Of a stretch of DNA of 64,000 nucleotides, positions 1 through 8,721 are shown one piece after another (position 1 is the stretch's first letter; each line of letters begins with the position of its first letter). The position numbers and the translations under genes are program-made. The notes under the pieces are model-generated. The model was not told the origin of the DNA and made no database searches. It was given only the letters and a program-made list of their open reading frames with translations. The DNA lies in assembly GCF_042657385.1 (NCBI RefSeq), contig NZ_JBHSLA010000001.1:372001-436000 (forward strand). The letters run 5' to 3'. Source of the DNA: Algorimicrobium hallyeonense (GTDB lineage Bacteria; Bacteroidota; Bacteroidia; Flavobacteriales; Flavobacteriaceae).

Positions 1-1340
1 TTATCGCCCAATACAAAGTCTAAAGAAGCAACATCATCATTAAGTAATAAGCGTTTTCTGGTTAAATTTAGTAAGACACCTGTTTTATAAAGATCGTCAT
101 AATGCAAGCCTACCTTGAAAAATGTTCGTGTTTGGGTTTCTAATACGGATACATCTAAATCATATTCTCCCTCGTTTTCCGTAGGATGCAATTGGTAAAC
201 AACAGAAGCAAAATTATTGGTTGCAGCCAAATTATTAACACCCTCTACAAAAGTGGTATACTCAATTTTCTTTTCTGGTTTAATTTTCAATTTACCAATA
301 ACGTACGCGCGCGAGTATTTTTCATTCCCAGAAATATTAATGGTATTCACCCGAATACTATCAATAACCTTAATAACAGTAGCTTTCTTGGGTTTGACTA
401 CCTGCTGATTAACTATTTTATTTAGATCGGCAATTTTCTTTTTTGTGGCTAGCTCACCATTTTCAATAATTTTACTGCCATCACTAAATGATATAACGGT
501 ATAGTCCGTAATATCAGGTTTAATATAAATATCCGTTTTTTTAGATTTCAACTTCATATCGTTAATGGTCCGATAATTATTAATTTGAAGTATAATATCT
601 GGAGCAGAACGTAATTCTTCGCGCGTTGCTAAATCATCCTGAACATCCACACCAATAATAATATCCATGCCTTTAGCTTTTAACTCATCAATGGGATAAT
701 TATTTACCACACCACCATCTATTAATATTTGGTCGTCTATAATTACCGGTTGAAATAAAGATGGAAAAGCTCCACTGGCCACAATGGATTGCGCTAAACT
801 TCCTTTATCTAAAACTACGGCTTGTCCTGTCTCTACATTGGTTGCAATACAGAAAAATGGTATTGGCAATTTACTGAAGTCTTCTACATCACTTACATGC
901 AAGGTTAGTTTTGATAGTAAACTTAATGTATTTTGACCTCTAGATAAGGCAGATGGTAATTTTAATTTAAATTTATCAAAAGGTAAAGTAAGGGCGTATT
1001 TTTCAGAATTATCACGCTCATAAAATGTTTTAGCGGCTCGCGGCAAATTATCATTAATAATCTTATCAAAATCCACATCCCGGAAAATTGTATCTATTTG
1101 CTTTCCTGAATACCCAGCGGCATATAAGGATCCAATAATAGCTCCCATACTAGTTCCTGCCACATAATCTATACGAATCCCTAAACTATCTATCACTTTT
1201 AAAACACCAATATGCGCCAAACCTTTGGCTCCACCACCACTTAAAACCAAACCGACTTTAGGGTCTACCGTGGAATCCTGATTTTGCGAAAAACCGGTTA
1301 TGAAGATGAAAAAACAAAAGACTATTAATGTATACTTCAT
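1..1340 (-). CDS. Patatin-like phospholipase with POTRA/outer-membrane C-terminus (3' end beyond window)
   Basis: About 446 residues are in the window; the coding region runs off the left edge, so its C-terminus is missing. A signal peptide (about residues 1-19) is followed by a patatin domain with the oxyanion-hole run SGGGAKG (34-40), the nucleophile motif GTSMG (Ser64) and the dyad aspartate in a DGG motif near residue 210. After about residue 330 the sequence resembles a POTRA repeat leading into an Omp85-type barrel (INISGNEKYSRAYV). Family knowledge: such patatin-barrel fusions are outer-membrane or exported lipases (PlpD-like). The start codon overlaps the uvrC stop by 4 bp (ATGA), so the two genes are probably cotranscribed. 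Substrate is unknown. Confidence 0.88.
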   Translation of the reverse strand, partial: MKYTLIVFCFFIFITGFSQNQDSTVDPKVGLVLSGGGAKGLAHIGVLKVIDSLGIRIDYVAGTSMGAIIGSLYAAGYSGKQIDTIFRDVDFDKIINDNLPRAAKTFYERDNSEKYALTLPFDKFKLKLPSALSRGQNTLSLLSKLTLHVSDVEDFSKLPIPFFCIATNVETGQAVVLDKGSLAQSIVASGAFPSLFQPVIIDDQILIDGGVVNNYPIDELKAKGMDIIIGVDVQDDLATREELRSAPDIILQINNYRTINDMKLKSKKTDIYIKPDITDYTVISFSDGSKIIENGELATKKKIADLNKIVNQQVVKPKKATVIKVIDSIRVNTINISGNEKYSRAYVIGKLKIKPEKKIEYTTFVEGVNNLAATNNFASVVYQLHPTENEGEYDLDVSVLETQTRTFFKVGLHYDDLYKTGVLLNLTRKRLLLNDDVASLDFVLGD

Positions 1341-3130
1341 AAGTTGTGATAATAATTATAAATTTTGCTGGCACGTGCCACACCAACCAAAGCTTCCAAT
1401 TCTTGTTTTGTTGCTTCTGAAACCCGTTTAACTGATTTGAAATGTTTTAATAAATCGACAATTGTTTTTTCGCCAATACCAGGAATGGTTTCCAACTCGG
1501 TATTCAACGCTGTTTTACTACGTTTATTTCGGTGATGTTCAATTCCAAAACGGTGTGCTTCGTTTCGTAATTGCTGAATGATTTTCAGGGTTTCACTTTT
1601 TTTATCTAAATATAAGGGAATTGGGTCATCTGGATAGAATAATTCTTCCAAACGCTTCGCAATTCCGATTATCGCAATTTTTCCTCGCAAATTTAAGGCA
1701 TCTAAACTTTTTAAGGCAGATGATAGCTGTCCTTTTCCTCCATCAATTATAATAAGCTGTGGCAAGGACTTTTCTTCGTCCAATAAACGTTTATAACGTC
1801 TGAAAACCACTTCCTCCATAGATGCAAAATCATCTGGACCTTCGACGGTTTTAATATTAAAATGCCGATAGTCTTTTTTATAAGGTTTTCCATTTCTAAA
1901 AACCACACAAGCTGCAACAGGATGCGTTCCTTGAATATTGGAGTTATCAAAACATTCAATATGTCTTGGCTCTTCTGTTAAGCGTAAATCGGACTTCATT
2001 TGCGCCATAATGCGATTTACATGCCTATCTGGATCCGTTATCTTCGCCTGCTTAAAACGTTCCATGCGGTAATATTTCGCATTCCGAAGTGATAAATCTA
2101 ATATATGCTTTTTATCGCCTAATTTGGGAATAGTTATTTTTAATTCTTCACCTAAATCAACTTCAAATGGCAAGTAAAGTTCTTTGGAATTAGAATCAAA
2201 ACGTTGGCGAATTTCGGTAATAGCGAGTTCTAATAACTCCTTATCGGTTTCGTCCAGTTTCTTCTTAATTTCTAATGTATGCGAGCGAATAATGGAACCA
2301 TAGGAAATCTGCAGAAAATTAATGTAGCCATACCCTTCATCACTCATAATTGAAAAGACATCCACATTGCTAATTTTTGGGTTTACAATGGTGGATTTGG
2401 CTTGGTAATTTTCAAGCACATCTATTTTCTCTTTAATTATTTGGGCCTCTTCAAATTGCATGTTGGCCGCCAATTCCTTCATTTGACTTTTAAATTGCAC
2501 CAGAGAGGTTTTAAAATTTCCTTTCAGAATTTCCTTTATGGACGCAATATTATCTTGATATGAGGCTTCGGTTTGAAGGCCTTCACAGGGCCCTTTACAA
2601 TTTCCTAAATGGTATTCTAAACAGACTTTATATTTTCCGGCGCTTATTTTTTCAGGTGATAAATCGTAAGTACAGGTTCGTAATAAAAACAATCCACGAA
2701 TTAAATCCAATAAGGTTGAAACCGTTTTCATACTGGTATATGGCCCAAAATATTCCGAACCATCTTTAATAACCCGTCTGGTAGAAAATACACGTGGAAA
2801 ACGTTCGTTTTTGATACAAATCCAAGGATACGATTTATCATCTTTCAGCAATACATTATAACGTGGCCGGTACTTTTTTATCAGATTGTTTTCCAACAAT
2901 AAGGCATCCGTTTCGGTATTAACAACTATATGCTTAATACTCGCAATTTTTTTTACCAAAACGCGTGTTTTACCACTATCATGCGTTTTGGTAAAATATG
3001 AACTCACGCGTTTTTTTAAATTCTTTGCTTTACCTACATATAAAATCTTACCTTCGCTATCATAATATTGATAAACACCAGGCTCATTTGGTAAGGTTTT
3101 TAATTGTATTTCTAAAGCAGTTTTAGGCAT
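1337..3130 (-). CDS. uvrC: Excinuclease ABC subunit C
   Basis: UvrC makes both incisions around bulky DNA lesions in UvrAB-dependent nucleotide excision repair. The protein is 597 residues. A GIY-YIG nuclease domain lies at about 13-90 (PGVYQYY, ILYVGKAKNLKKR), a UVR motif near 200-235, an RNase H-like second nuclease domain at about 370-500 (IECFDNSNIQG, LIIIDGGKGQL) and a C-terminal helix-hairpin-helix pair (IPGIGEKT). An upstream in-frame ATG at 3271 would add 47 residues without family character; I chose ATG 3130 because MPKTALEIQ is a normal N-terminus and a -7 element sits 6 nt upstream. Cotranscribed with the patatin gene. Confidence 0.95.
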   Translation of the reverse strand: MPKTALEIQLKTLPNEPGVYQYYDSEGKILYVGKAKNLKKRVSSYFTKTHDSGKTRVLVKKIASIKHIVVNTETDALLLENNLIKKYRPRYNVLLKDDKSYPWICIKNERFPRVFSTRRVIKDGSEYFGPYTSMKTVSTLLDLIRGLFLLRTCTYDLSPEKISAGKYKVCLEYHLGNCKGPCEGLQTEASYQDNIASIKEILKGNFKTSLVQFKSQMKELAANMQFEEAQIIKEKIDVLENYQAKSTIVNPKISNVDVFSIMSDEGYGYINFLQISYGSIIRSHTLEIKKKLDETDKELLELAITEIRQRFDSNSKELYLPFEVDLGEELKITIPKLGDKKHILDLSLRNAKYYRMERFKQAKITDPDRHVNRIMAQMKSDLRLTEEPRHIECFDNSNIQGTHPVAACVVFRNGKPYKKDYRHFNIKTVEGPDDFASMEEVVFRRYKRLLDEEKSLPQLIIIDGGKGQLSSALKSLDALNLRGKIAIIGIAKRLEELFYPDDPIPLYLDKKSETLKIIQQLRNEAHRFGIEHHRNKRSKTALNTELETIPGIGEKTIVDLLKHFKSVKRVSEATKQELEALVGVARASKIYNYYHNL

Positions 3131-3135
3131 ATCTT

Positions 3136-3143
3136 CAAAGGTA
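3136..3143 (-). promoter_or_regulatory. Predicted -7 element for uvrC
   Basis: Read on the minus strand this is TACCTTTG, matching the Bacteroidetes -7 consensus TAnnTTTG. It ends 5 nt before the chosen uvrC ATG, so the transcript would have almost no leader. No TTG was found at the -33 position. Confidence 0.45.
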
Positions 3144-3264
3144 CTTATTTCTATATTTTTTAAGTTATATTCGATTAATAAAAACCTAATAATTTTTAAA
3201 TATAAAATGTATTGAAAAAATGACCATTTCACTAACTTGTGCCACTTTTTTAAAAAATTGAAAC

Positions 3265-3690
3265 ATGACAAAACAACTCATAGGAAGGGTTGATAAAATA
3301 GACTTTCCATTACTTAATTTATTTGAAATTGATGCTAAAATAGATACAGGTGCATACACATCTGCTATTCATTGTTCTAAAATAGTTGAGGAAAATAACA
3401 CCTTGCGTTGTAAATTTTACAGCAAGGGCCATCCAAACTTTAGTGGTAAGGAAGTGGTATTTACAGAGTACACCCAAACGGATGTAAAAAGTAGTAATGG
3501 GTATAAGGAAAATAGATTCAAAATTAAATCTGAAGTCCTATTCTTTGGAAAAACATATAAGATTAACTTAACTTTAAGCACGCGAGATGATATGCGATTT
3601 CCCGTATTAATTGGCAGACAATTTTTAGCTAAAAAATTTCTGGTGGACGTGGACTTGCAAAATCTATCATTTAATAAAAAACAATCATGA
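3265..3690 (+). CDS. RimB-like ATP-dependent zinc protease family protein (PF05618)
   Basis: A 141-residue retropepsin-like fold protein with the hallmark IDTGA (Asp27-Thr28-Gly29-Ala30), then SAIH and a C-terminal VLIGRQFL segment. The Pfam family is named putative ATP-dependent zinc protease and is usually coded beside RimK-type ligases; in Pseudomonas a RimB protein of this kind modulates RimK activity on ribosomal protein S6. Here its stop overlaps the rimK start by 4 bp (ATGA), indicating coupled translation. No signal peptide, so cytoplasmic. The actual substrate cannot be told from sequence. Confidence 0.85.
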   Translation: MTKQLIGRVDKIDFPLLNLFEIDAKIDTGAYTSAIHCSKIVEENNTLRCKFYSKGHPNFSGKEVVFTEYTQTDVKSSNGYKENRFKIKSEVLFFGKTYKINLTLSTRDDMRFPVLIGRQFLAKKFLVDVDLQNLSFNKKQS

Positions 3691-4562
3691 ACATAGTTAT
3701 CCTATCTAGGAACCCACATTTATATTCAACACAACGTTTGGTTGAAGAAGCAAAAAAACGCGATCATCGCGTTGAAGTTATCGACCCATTAAAGTGCGAT
3801 ATCATTATAGAAAAAGAAAAACCAACCATATATTATAAAGACCGTTATCTGGATTATGTGGATGCTATTATTCCAAGAATTGGTGCGTCTATTACCTTTT
3901 ACGGTTGTGCCGTTGTAAGACAATTTGAAATGATGGGCGCATTCTCTATCGTTTCGTCTGGTTCTATTTTACGTTCTCGCGACAAGCTAAAAAGTCTACA
4001 ACTTTTAAGTAAAGCTGGAATTGGCATGCCAAAAACTGTTTTTACAAACTACTCACGTGATGCCAAAGAAGTGCTTGCTCATGTTGGTGGTGCGCCAGTA
4101 ATTATAAAGTTATTAGAAGGAACACAAGGTTTGGGTGTGGTTTTAGCTGAAACTAAAAATGCAGCCGAATCTGTGTTAGAAGCATTCAATGGCTTGGAGG
4201 CGCGCGTTATTGTTCAAGAATTTATTAAAGAAGCCAAAGGTGCTGATTTACGTGCATTGGTCGTAGATGGCCAAGTCGTTGGCGCCATGAAACGACAAGG
4301 TAAAGAAGGCGAGTTTCGTTCTAATTTACACAGAGGTGGTTCAGCCAATATTATCAAATTAAGCGAAGACGAATTGCGTTTAGCTATGGAATCTGCTCGT
4401 GCTTTAAAATTACCGGTTTGTGGTGTGGATATGCTACAATCATCTAGAGGCCCTTTATTATTGGAAGTAAACTCGACGCCAGGATTGGAAGGTATTGAAG
4501 ATGCAACGGGAAAGAACATTGCCAAAGCGATTATTTCGTTTATTGAGCGAAACAAAAAATAA
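3687..4562 (+). CDS. rimK: RimK-family alpha-L-glutamate ligase (ATP-grasp)
   Basis: An ATP-grasp ligase of 291 residues, close to E. coli RimK (about 300). Visible features are the N-terminal preATP-grasp domain (IVILSRNPHLYSTQRL), the ATP-binding core (IIKLLEGTQGLGVVLAE), the substrate loop RSNLHRGG and the Mg-binding end LLLEVNSTPGLEGIE. RimK adds glutamate to the C-terminus of ribosomal protein S6; related enzymes ligate amino acids to other carboxylates. It is translationally coupled to the protease upstream and 2 bp from the deacylase downstream. The family is certain; the S6 target is inferred from homology only. Confidence 0.9.
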   Translation: MNIVILSRNPHLYSTQRLVEEAKKRDHRVEVIDPLKCDIIIEKEKPTIYYKDRYLDYVDAIIPRIGASITFYGCAVVRQFEMMGAFSIVSSGSILRSRDKLKSLQLLSKAGIGMPKTVFTNYSRDAKEVLAHVGGAPVIIKLLEGTQGLGVVLAETKNAAESVLEAFNGLEARVIVQEFIKEAKGADLRALVVDGQVVGAMKRQGKEGEFRSNLHRGGSANIIKLSEDELRLAMESARALKLPVCGVDMLQSSRGPLLLEVNSTPGLEGIEDATGKNIAKAIISFIERNKK

Positions 4563-4564
4563 AT

Positions 4565-5563
4565 ATGTCGCAAAAAATCATAACCATTTTGGGTGAAAAC
4601 ATTGAGCCAGGCAAAAGCTATGAGCTTAATTTTGATGTGGCTAAACTACACACAGCATCCTCTATTGATGTTCCTATAATTATTGAGCGTGCCAAAAAAG
4701 CAGGGCCAACCGTTTTACTTACGGCTGGTATTCATGGAGACGAGTTAAATGGTATTGAAATTGTGCGTCAACTCATTGCAAAAGGCATCAATAAACCAAA
4801 ATGTGGAACAATTATTTGCATACCTATTATTAATATTTTTGGGTTTATAAATTTAAGTCGAGAGTTTCCTGATGGTCGCGATTTAAATCGGGTTTTTCCT
4901 GGTTTAAAAAACGGATCTTTAGCTAGTCGGGTTGCTTATAAACTAGTAAATGAAGTGCTTAATCAAGCCGATTATGTCCTTGATTTTCATACGGGAGGCG
5001 CTGGTCGTTTTAATGCACCGCAAGTACGTATTGCTAAAAACAGCAACAGATTAGACGCTTTAGCTAAAACCTTTGGAGCACCCTTTGTTTTGTATTCTAA
5101 AAACTTAAAAAAATCATTTAGAGAAACGGCTTATAAAGCTGGAATTGCTACCTTATTATTTGAAGGTGGAAAATCACATCACATAGATGTAAATATTACT
5201 AATACAGGCGTAAATGGTGCCAAACGGGTTTTACATAGTTTGGGCATGCTGGGTTCTAAATTTAAAGTAACCGAACCCAAACAAAAACCTGTGTTTATTA
5301 TGGCTAGTAAATGGCAACGCGCCAATTATTCCGGGATGTTTAAAGCTTCGGTTGCTACGGGGACCAAAGTAAAAAAAGATGATATACTTGGAAATATTAC
5401 CGATCCTTACGGCAAGTTTAATCATTTTGTACGTGCTAATAGTTCGGGATATATAATTAATGTGAACGAATCGCCATTGGTTTATCAAGGTGATGCCTTA
5501 TTTCATATTACAGCTCGTTTAAAGCAGCATCATGTTAAACAGGTTGAAAATGACGAAGTCTGA
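4565..5563 (+). CDS. Succinylglutamate desuccinylase/aspartoacylase family deacylase
   Basis: A zinc-dependent M14-like deacylase of 332 residues. Zinc ligands are visible as His57 and Glu60 (GIHGDE) and His142 (LDFHTGG), with a DGRDLNR substrate-binding segment near 103-109 and catalytic Glu200 (LLFEGG). Residues after about 240 form the usual C-terminal beta domain. AspA/AstE enzymes cleave N-acyl amino acids such as acetylaspartate or succinylglutamate. No arginine-succinyltransferase pathway genes are nearby; the partners are the RimB- and RimK-like genes, so a role in trimming or recycling an acyl- or peptide-linked amino acid is more likely than arginine catabolism (inference). Confidence 0.87.
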   Translation: MSQKIITILGENIEPGKSYELNFDVAKLHTASSIDVPIIIERAKKAGPTVLLTAGIHGDELNGIEIVRQLIAKGINKPKCGTIICIPIINIFGFINLSREFPDGRDLNRVFPGLKNGSLASRVAYKLVNEVLNQADYVLDFHTGGAGRFNAPQVRIAKNSNRLDALAKTFGAPFVLYSKNLKKSFRETAYKAGIATLLFEGGKSHHIDVNITNTGVNGAKRVLHSLGMLGSKFKVTEPKQKPVFIMASKWQRANYSGMFKASVATGTKVKKDDILGNITDPYGKFNHFVRANSSGYIINVNESPLVYQGDALFHITARLKQHHVKQVENDEV

Positions 5564-6113
5564 ATTACGAAAAATCTACAAACAAAAGCGGCAAGCACTT
5601 TCATTAGAAACGATTGACGATTTAAGCCTTCAAATTGCAAACAATCTTTTAGAAATGCCAATTTGGGAGCGTTTATACTACCATATATTTCTGTCTATTA
5701 CCGAACAAAAAGAAATTAACACGGATTATATTATAAGTATTCTTTCGGGAAAAGATAAACATACAATCATTTCAAAAAGTGATTTTCAAACCACTGAATT
5801 ATCGCATTATTTATTGACCGATGCTACAATTATTAAAAAAAACGCCTATAACATTCCAGAACCTGTTAATGGAATTCCGATAGCTTCCCATGTTATAGAT
5901 GTCGTGTTTATTCCGTTATTAGCATTTGATAAACAAGGCCATCGTGTAGGTTACGGAAAAGGTTTTTATGATGGTTTTCTGAAAGATTGCAAACCCGAAA
6001 CGATTAAAATAGGGCTTTCTTTTTTTGAAGCCGAAAACCAGATTGAAGGCATTTTTGAAAACGATGTGCCACTGGATTTTTGTGTCACACCAACTAAAAC
6101 CTATCAGTTTTAG
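5550..6113 (+). CDS. 5-formyltetrahydrofolate cyclo-ligase
   Basis: Converts 5-formyl-THF to 5,10-methenyl-THF using ATP, salvaging a stalled folate form in the cytoplasm. The protein is 187 residues, the usual size. N-terminal basic segment KSELRKIYKQKRQ supplies nucleotide-binding residues, and the family signature GHRVGYGKGFYDGFL is near residues 128-142. An earlier ATG at 5532 exists, but MTKSELRK at 5550 aligns better with family N-termini. It overlaps the deacylase gene by 14 bp, placing it last in the four-gene rim-type operon. It ends 2 bp from the convergent M23 peptidase gene. Confidence 0.92.
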   Translation: MTKSELRKIYKQKRQALSLETIDDLSLQIANNLLEMPIWERLYYHIFLSITEQKEINTDYIISILSGKDKHTIISKSDFQTTELSHYLLTDATIIKKNAYNIPEPVNGIPIASHVIDVVFIPLLAFDKQGHRVGYGKGFYDGFLKDCKPETIKIGLSFFEAENQIEGIFENDVPLDFCVTPTKTYQF

Positions 6114-6115
6114 CC

Positions 6116-6931
6116 TTATAACCGTTTATATTCTGTTTTTTCTGTTAGAAATTGAATAGGTTGATTATCACTAATCTTGAATTTAGTTTCCAGTGTTTTT
6201 CTGCCTTTTAAGGTTTGAATAAATACAACAAAATGTAAATGGGGTCCTGTAGACCAACCTACATTTCCACTTTCAGCAATAAACTGATTTTTTTCAACAA
6301 CATCACCTTTCTTAACTTTAGCGCCCTTCTGTTTTATATGTGTATATTCAGCAAAAGTACCATCGTCATGGTAAATAATAACTTTGTTATTAAACTCCTT
6401 GCAGTCTTGGGTTGTACAATTTTTACTAAATTTATCTACAACCTCAACAACCAAACCACCACGCGCCGCAAGAATTGGAGTGCCAATTGGCATGGAAAAG
6501 TCTAAAGCATTCTCATTAGCATGAGATGATTTACCATTATATCCTTGAGAAAGCATGTAAGCTTCACCTCTATTGAAGGGCAAAACATATGGATACTCTT
6601 TTTCATAATCCTTTAAATAATGATCACCATAATTATAGGTGGTACTTCCACTAACACCATATTTTCCTTTTTTAATTTGTGTTAAGGTTGTTAGCTTAAT
6701 GTTTTTTGTATTTGCAGGTAGCAGGAATATTTTATCATTCCCTTCGGAAGATTTTAAATTTTTTAATTTAAAACTAACTTGAATTGAGACGGGAATGGGT
6801 TCATTATTATCAACATAAAATTCATACCCGTTTTCTATATTTTCATAACGGGATGCCACATCTAACTGTGCAAATAAGCCTGCTGGAATAAGACACGTCC
6901 AGATGAAGTAACTAACTTTTAATAAATTCAT
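6116..6931 (-). CDS. M23 family metallopeptidase (LytM-like)
   Basis: An exported peptidase of 271 residues with an N-terminal signal peptide ending near Ala21. The M23 domain covers about 120-240. Zinc ligands appear as His137, Asp144 (HANENALDF) and His233 in GPHLHF, with His198 (YTHI) and His231 as catalytic histidines. The family cleaves peptidoglycan cross-bridges or other glycine-containing peptides in the periplasm. Because all ligands are present it is probably active rather than a degenerate LytM regulator. The N-terminal 100 residues are a beta-rich region I do not recognise. Confidence 0.9.
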   Translation of the reverse strand: MNLLKVSYFIWTCLIPAGLFAQLDVASRYENIENGYEFYVDNNEPIPVSIQVSFKLKNLKSSEGNDKIFLLPANTKNIKLTTLTQIKKGKYGVSGSTTYNYGDHYLKDYEKEYPYVLPFNRGEAYMLSQGYNGKSSHANENALDFSMPIGTPILAARGGLVVEVVDKFSKNCTTQDCKEFNNKVIIYHDDGTFAEYTHIKQKGAKVKKGDVVEKNQFIAESGNVGWSTGPHLHFVVFIQTLKGRKTLETKFKISDNQPIQFLTEKTEYKRL

Positions 6932-6980
6932 GTTTTAAGTTTTTAAATAGATTTTTTTTTACAGTATCGAATAAACACAA

Positions 6981-7598
6981 TTAAGCAAACGCGCGTTTAT
7001 TAAACACAATTAGCAACCCAAAACCTGTACTAATTGCCATATCAGCTACATTGAAAACGGGTTCAAAGAATGTGAAATATTCACCACCATAAAAAGGTAA
7101 CCAATCTGGCAAATAGCCTTTCCATAAAGGAAAATACAACATGTCTACTACTTTACCATGCAAAAGGCTATCATAGCCACCAGAGGCAGGCATAAAGCTG
7201 GCTACTTGGCCATAACTATCATCAAATATTACTCCGTAAAATACGGAATCGATTATATTACCCATGGCACCAGCAAAAATAAGTGCCACTGCCCAAATTA
7301 GTATTTGTGACTGCTGCTTTTTTGTTGCATCATACAACCAGTAGCCAATTCCAAAAATAGCGACTATCCGGAATAACGTTAAAGAAATTTTTGCTGTTCT
7401 GTCTGAAATAAAACTGACAAAATCACTAATCTTGGTTCCCCAAGCCATACCATCATTTTCAATGAAATAGATTTTAAACCAGCTAAAAACAGTAATATCT
7501 TCACCTAAAACAAAATGGGTTTTGATATATATTTTACTCACTTGATCTATGAGTAATATGAGAATAATAAAAAGAATGGATTTTTTTAAAGACATCAT
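6981..7598 (-). CDS. lspA: Lipoprotein signal peptidase (signal peptidase II)
   Basis: LspA cleaves diacylated prolipoproteins in the inner membrane; lipoproteins with lipoboxes are coded elsewhere in this window. The protein is 205 residues with four membrane segments. Family landmarks are DQVSKIYIK near the N-terminus, the catalytic aspartates in GNIIDS and FNVADMAIS, and NDGMAWG in the periplasmic region. It is longer than the E. coli enzyme (164) because of an insert of about 40 residues between the two catalytic aspartates, as is common in Bacteroidetes. Two adjacent ATG codons (7598, 7595) are equally possible starts. Confidence 0.95.
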   Translation of the reverse strand: MMSLKKSILFIILILLIDQVSKIYIKTHFVLGEDITVFSWFKIYFIENDGMAWGTKISDFVSFISDRTAKISLTLFRIVAIFGIGYWLYDATKKQQSQILIWAVALIFAGAMGNIIDSVFYGVIFDDSYGQVASFMPASGGYDSLLHGKVVDMLYFPLWKGYLPDWLPFYGGEYFTFFEPVFNVADMAISTGFGLLIVFNKRAFA

Positions 7599-7650
7599 GT
7601 TTTCTAGTTCTGAAAAACTAATTTGAAATTGAAGGACAAAAATAGCACTA

Positions 7651-8274
7651 TTATTGGGTTTTTGTTACGCTAATATTTCCGTTTATGGTATGTAATGATA
7701 TTTGATTTGGTCCTAAAGGTATTTTATCTTGCTTAATACTGCCTTTCTTCGTGTTTAAATCTAAAAGTCCTGAATAGGTTTCCACTTCTATATTGCCATG
7801 TAAGGTATCCACTTGCAAATTACCCACATATTTATGGGCTAAAAAATGACCATTTAATAATTCAGACGTTAGAAATTTAAAATTCCCATTAGCAAAAACC
7901 GAAGCAATATCACTAGTAATAATGACGGTTAGATTTTCAGGGATTTCCAATGTTAGCTCAATAGATATTTTTTTATGAGCCGCCAGTTTATCATCAGGCT
8001 TTACAAATAAGGGTTGGTACGCACTTCCAATAAAAAGGGTTTGATTTTCTTGTCGCGTTTGTAATACAATTTGTTCATTATTTTCCCCTTCAACCTGTAA
8101 ACCCATTGAAATAACTTGCACTGGTTTTGCAGATATTTTTATTTTAAACATGGTATTACCTGCAATATCAATGGTTGAAATTTTAGAGGCGTCGACAATC
8201 CGTTGCATTCCTTTTTGACCAAAGACGGGCGCAGAAAGCAAAATTAAAAGGAGGAATGTGGATAGAATTTTCAT
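7651..8274 (-). CDS. Exported adhesin-like beta-repeat protein (DUF4097-like), function unknown
   Basis: A 207-residue protein with a signal peptide (cleavage near Gly19-Gln20). The mature part is rich in short beta-strand repeats with alternating hydrophobic residues and motifs such as VDTLHGNIEVETYSG and LHTINGNISV, which resemble the beta-helix of DUF4097/auto-transporter adhesin head domains. No enzyme motif is visible. It lies between dksA-like and lspA on the same strand, with a terminator-like hairpin separating it from the dksA-like gene, so it likely has its own promoter. Function is unknown. Confidence 0.75.
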   Translation of the reverse strand: MKILSTFLLLILLSAPVFGQKGMQRIVDASKISTIDIAGNTMFKIKISAKPVQVISMGLQVEGENNEQIVLQTRQENQTLFIGSAYQPLFVKPDDKLAAHKKISIELTLEIPENLTVIITSDIASVFANGNFKFLTSELLNGHFLAHKYVGNLQVDTLHGNIEVETYSGLLDLNTKKGSIKQDKIPLGPNQISLHTINGNISVTKTQ

Positions 8275-8282
8275 AAAACTAA

Positions 8283-8310
8283 AAACGCTCCAATAGACAT
8301 TGAAGCGTTT
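8283..8310 (-). terminator. Predicted terminator after the dksA-like gene
   Basis: A 12-bp stem with one mismatch (arms 8283-8294 and 8299-8310) and a 4-nt loop, followed on the minus strand by TTTTT. It sits just after the ileS/dksA-like transcription unit. Confidence 0.6.
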
Positions 8311-8333
8311 ATTTATGTTTAAACACGTAAATT

Positions 8334-8717
8334 TTATTGTTGCATATTTTTTGCTTCAATACTTAAGGTAGCATGAGGCACCAATTTTAAACGCTCTTTG
8401 GCAATTAATTTATTGGTTACACGACACACACCATAGGTTTTATTCTCAATACGAATTAAAGCATTTTTTAAATCGCGAATAAACTTTTCCTGACGAATAG
8501 CTAATTGTGCATTCGCTTCCTTGCTCATGGTTTCACTACCTTCTTCAAACGCTTTAAATGTTGGCGATGTATCATCGGTTCCATTATTTAAATCGTTCAT
8601 GTAAGCACTTTTTATAAGCTCTAAATCATGTGTTGCTTTTTCTATTTTCTCTTGAATAAGCATTTTGAATTCAGCTAAATCTTTATCTGAATATCTAACA
8701 TTGATATCTTCTCCCAT
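8334..8717 (-). CDS. TraR/DksA family protein with degenerate zinc finger
   Basis: A 127-residue coiled-coil protein with a C-terminal region of DksA/TraR type (YGVCRVTNKLIAKERLKLVP). DksA relatives bind in the RNA polymerase secondary channel and modulate initiation with ppGpp. Only one cysteine remains of the canonical four, so zinc binding is probably lost; this appears usual in flavobacterial homologues. A longer reading from 8768 would overlap ileS by 47 bp; I chose ATG 8717, which gives the typical MGEDINVRYSDKDL N-terminus and begins 4 bp after the ileS stop. Cotranscription with ileS is likely. Confidence 0.85.
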   Translation of the reverse strand: MGEDINVRYSDKDLAEFKMLIQEKIEKATHDLELIKSAYMNDLNNGTDDTSPTFKAFEEGSETMSKEANAQLAIRQEKFIRDLKNALIRIENKTYGVCRVTNKLIAKERLKLVPHATLSIEAKNMQQ

Positions 8718-8721
8718 ATTC

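Noticed and set aside
3131..3271. 47-residue N-terminal extension of UvrC from ATG 3271
   Set aside because: The extension is hydrophobic and unlike UvrC N-termini, overlaps the divergent rimB-like start, and contains the predicted promoter.
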